Shown here one piece after another: positions 14,623-15,693 of a stretch of 15,693 nt of DNA (position 1 is the stretch's first letter; each line of letters begins with the position of its first letter). The notes below the pieces were generated by a model. It was given only the letters and a program-made list of their open reading frames with translations, made no database searches and was not told the origin of the DNA. The stretch comes from Planctomycetaceae bacterium. Lineage in GTDB: Bacteria; Planctomycetota; Planctomycetia; Pirellulales; Thermoguttaceae. The DNA is taken from the NCBI GenBank assembly GCA_031267635.1, contig JAIRYX010000480.1, positions 1-15,693 on the forward strand, written 5' to 3'. Position numbers and translations under genes: made by a program.

Positions 14623-15063
14623 ATGAAAAAAACTATTTTCACAACACTTGTAACCGTATCGTTTGTGTCCGTTTTATTTTTGACCGGTTGCGAATCAAAA
14701 AATCTTTATGATGCTACTAGGTCCGGTAATTTAAAGATCGTTAAAAAGCTTGTAGAGAACGGCGCTGATGTCACTGATTGGGGACAACCGCTCATGGGAG
14801 CGGTTGAGAATGGTAATTTAGAGGTCGTTAAATATCTTATTGCGAAAGGCGCCAACGTTAATCGCAGATACAACGGCGAAACGCCACTTTTTGAGGCGGC
14901 TAGGTCTGGTAATTTAGCAGTCGTGAAATATTTGGTTGAAAAAGATGCTGACGTCAATGTAAAAAATAAGAAGGGTCAAACGCCGCTTGATGTCGCCGAA
15001 TCAGAAGCAATCCAAAAAGTTCTCCGTGACGCGGGCGGGAAATCGGGAGAGGAAATGAAATAA
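14623..15063 (+). CDS. Ankyrin-repeat lipoprotein
   Basis: The 146-residue protein has a lipoprotein signal (MKKTIF start, hydrophobic core, lipobox LTGC with Cys23), so it should be anchored in a membrane facing the periplasm or outside. Residues 27-137 hold about three ankyrin repeats: GNLKIVKKLVENGADV (35-50), GNLEVVKYLIAKGANVN (64-80) with GETPLFEAA (85-93), and GNLAVVKYLVEKDADVN (96-112) with GQTPLDVAES. The short KSGEEMK tail is polar. The ribosome binding site is weak (GAAG about 12 nt upstream). A paralogue with the same signal peptide starts 329 bp downstream. Ankyrin repeats bind proteins; the partner is unknown. Confidence 0.88.
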   Translation: MKKTIFTTLVTVSFVSVLFLTGCESKNLYDATRSGNLKIVKKLVENGADVTDWGQPLMGAVENGNLEVVKYLIAKGANVNRRYNGETPLFEAARSGNLAVVKYLVEKDADVNVKNKKGQTPLDVAESEAIQKVLRDAGGKSGEEMK

Positions 15064-15070
15064 AAAATAT

Positions 15071-15157
15071 TGTAACCGTTCCTAAAGCGAACTTTCAAAC
15101 GCGAACCACGCGAAAAAACGCGAAAGGTTGCGAAAAATAGCTTCGTGTTATTTCGCG
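15071..15157 (+). repeat. Upstream repeat of ankyrin gene 2 (family C copy 2)
   Basis: This is the second copy of the 14466-14543 sequence, with extra CGCGAA-like units (CGAACCACGCGAAAAAACGC). CGCGAAA (15119-15125) pairs with TTTCGCG (15151-15157). ATTGTAACCGTTC recurs at about 15168-15180, a partial third start. Confidence 0.75.
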
Positions 15158-15192
15158 GTAAAAAATTATTGTAACCGTTCACATAAAATTTT

Positions 15193-15303
15193 ACCACGAA
15201 ACACACGAAAAGAACGAAAGGGAATATTTTTAAAACCACAAAGGCGAGGAAGTCGCACAAAGGAATAAAAAATCATTTTATGCGACTTATTCGCCTTTGT
15301 GGT
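15193..15303. repeat. ACCACGAA-type repeat with long hairpin
   Basis: It begins ACCACGAAACACACGAAAAG at 15193. ACCACAAAGGCGAGGAAGTC (starting 15235, arm to 15257) pairs with the arm at 15281-15303 at 21 of 23 positions around a 23-nt loop. The arm sequence resembles the inverted repeat after cysK at 4343-4442. It could terminate the ankyrin gene 1 transcript. Confidence 0.65.
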
Positions 15304-15328
15304 GAACTAAAGCAGCTTTAGTATAACC

Positions 15329-15358
15329 GGAACAAACAAAAACGTTTTTGTTTGTTCC
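15329..15358 (+). promoter_or_regulatory. Perfect 30-bp palindrome before ankyrin gene 2
   Basis: GGAACAAACAAAAAC (15329-15343) is followed immediately by its exact reverse complement (15344-15358). It corresponds in position to the hairpin at 14561-14587. A smaller palindrome, CTAAAG-CAG-CTTTAG, is at 15307-15321. No T tract follows, so a plain terminator is unlikely; a leader hairpin or protein site is possible. Confidence 0.55.
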
Positions 15359-15392
15359 TAACATGAAAACCTTAAAACAAGAAAAACTTAAA

Positions 15393-15693
15393 ATGCAAAA
15401 AACAATTTTCATTACGCTTTTAACCATTTCGTTTGTGTCCGTTTTATTGTTGACTGGTTGCGGTCAAAAATCAGATGATATAGATGATATATTTGATGCG
15501 GCAAGCAAGGGCGATTTAAAGGGAGTTAGGGATTTGGTTGCGCAAGGCGCTGACATCAAGACGCCGGATAAAGACGGCAGAACTTCACTTCATTTTGCGG
15601 CGGCAAAGAATTCCAATGTTGACGTGTTGAAATTTCTCATTGAGCAAGGCGCGGACGTCAAGACGCCGGATAACGACGGCAGGACTCCACTTC
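15393..15693 (+). CDS. Ankyrin-repeat lipoprotein paralogue, cut by window end
   Basis: The frame is open to the last base, giving at least 100 residues. The start (MQKTIFITLLTISFVSV, lipobox LTGC, Cys23) matches the signal of ankyrin gene 1 closely in protein and DNA. Ankyrin units follow: GDLKGVRDLVAQGADIKTPDKDGRTSLHFAA, split as GDLKGVRDLVAQ and GADIKTPDKDGRTSLHFAA (40-70), then VDVLKFLIEQGADVKTPDNDGRTPL to the edge. Two units are nearly identical in DNA with a period of 102 bp (34 residues, one more than the usual 33). An in-frame ATG at 15363 would add ten polar residues before the signal peptide, so I keep 15393. More repeats probably lie beyond the window. Confidence 0.85.
   Translation, partial: MQKTIFITLLTISFVSVLLLTGCGQKSDDIDDIFDAASKGDLKGVRDLVAQGADIKTPDKDGRTSLHFAAAKNSNVDVLKFLIEQGADVKTPDNDGRTPL

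Overview
The window looks like chromosomal DNA of a planctomycete or another PVC-group bacterium with moderate GC. Pointers are a PhoPQ-activated pathogenicity-related family protein, a stand-alone condensation-fold protein, a rhomboid protease with a long soluble C-terminal tail, small ankyrin lipoproteins, and gene-sparse spacers full of imperfect palindromic repeats. This placement is inference; there is no rRNA or other marker that settles it.

Layout: positions 10-5408 carry minus-strand genes: a secreted PhoPQ-related alpha/beta-hydrolase-like protein, a BtuF-like substrate-binding lipoprotein split by an in-frame amber codon, a condensation/wax-ester-synthase-like acyltransferase, and cysteine synthase (cysK). 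tgt (queuosine tRNA modification) follows on the plus strand at 6307-7425. Peroxiredoxin and transketolase are on the minus strand (7941-11440). A rhomboid protease and a highly acidic single-pass membrane protein are on the plus strand (11806-13504). The right end holds two tandemly arranged ankyrin-repeat lipoprotein genes (14623-15063 and 15393 to the window edge), whose upstream regions were duplicated with them.

Most genes are ordinary housekeeping or stress genes and do not form one pathway. cysK, tkt, tgt and the peroxiredoxin are each preceded by their own long spacer and seem to be single transcription units. The rhomboid and acidic-protein genes are 61 bp apart and may be co-transcribed.

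The most notable content lies between genes. (1) Positions 14087-14335 can fold into a closed multi-branch RNA-like structure: a 10-bp perfect closing stem around three further strong stems. No known family is recognised; it is the best candidate for an undescribed structured RNA. (2) A composite palindromic repeat family of at least six copies, built from exchangeable modules, occupies six of the long spacers. (3) A second family of about 105 bp with inverted ends occurs twice, once as the tgt leader. (4) The lipoprotein gene interrupted by TAG at 2268-2270 is either a fresh pseudogene or a readthrough case.
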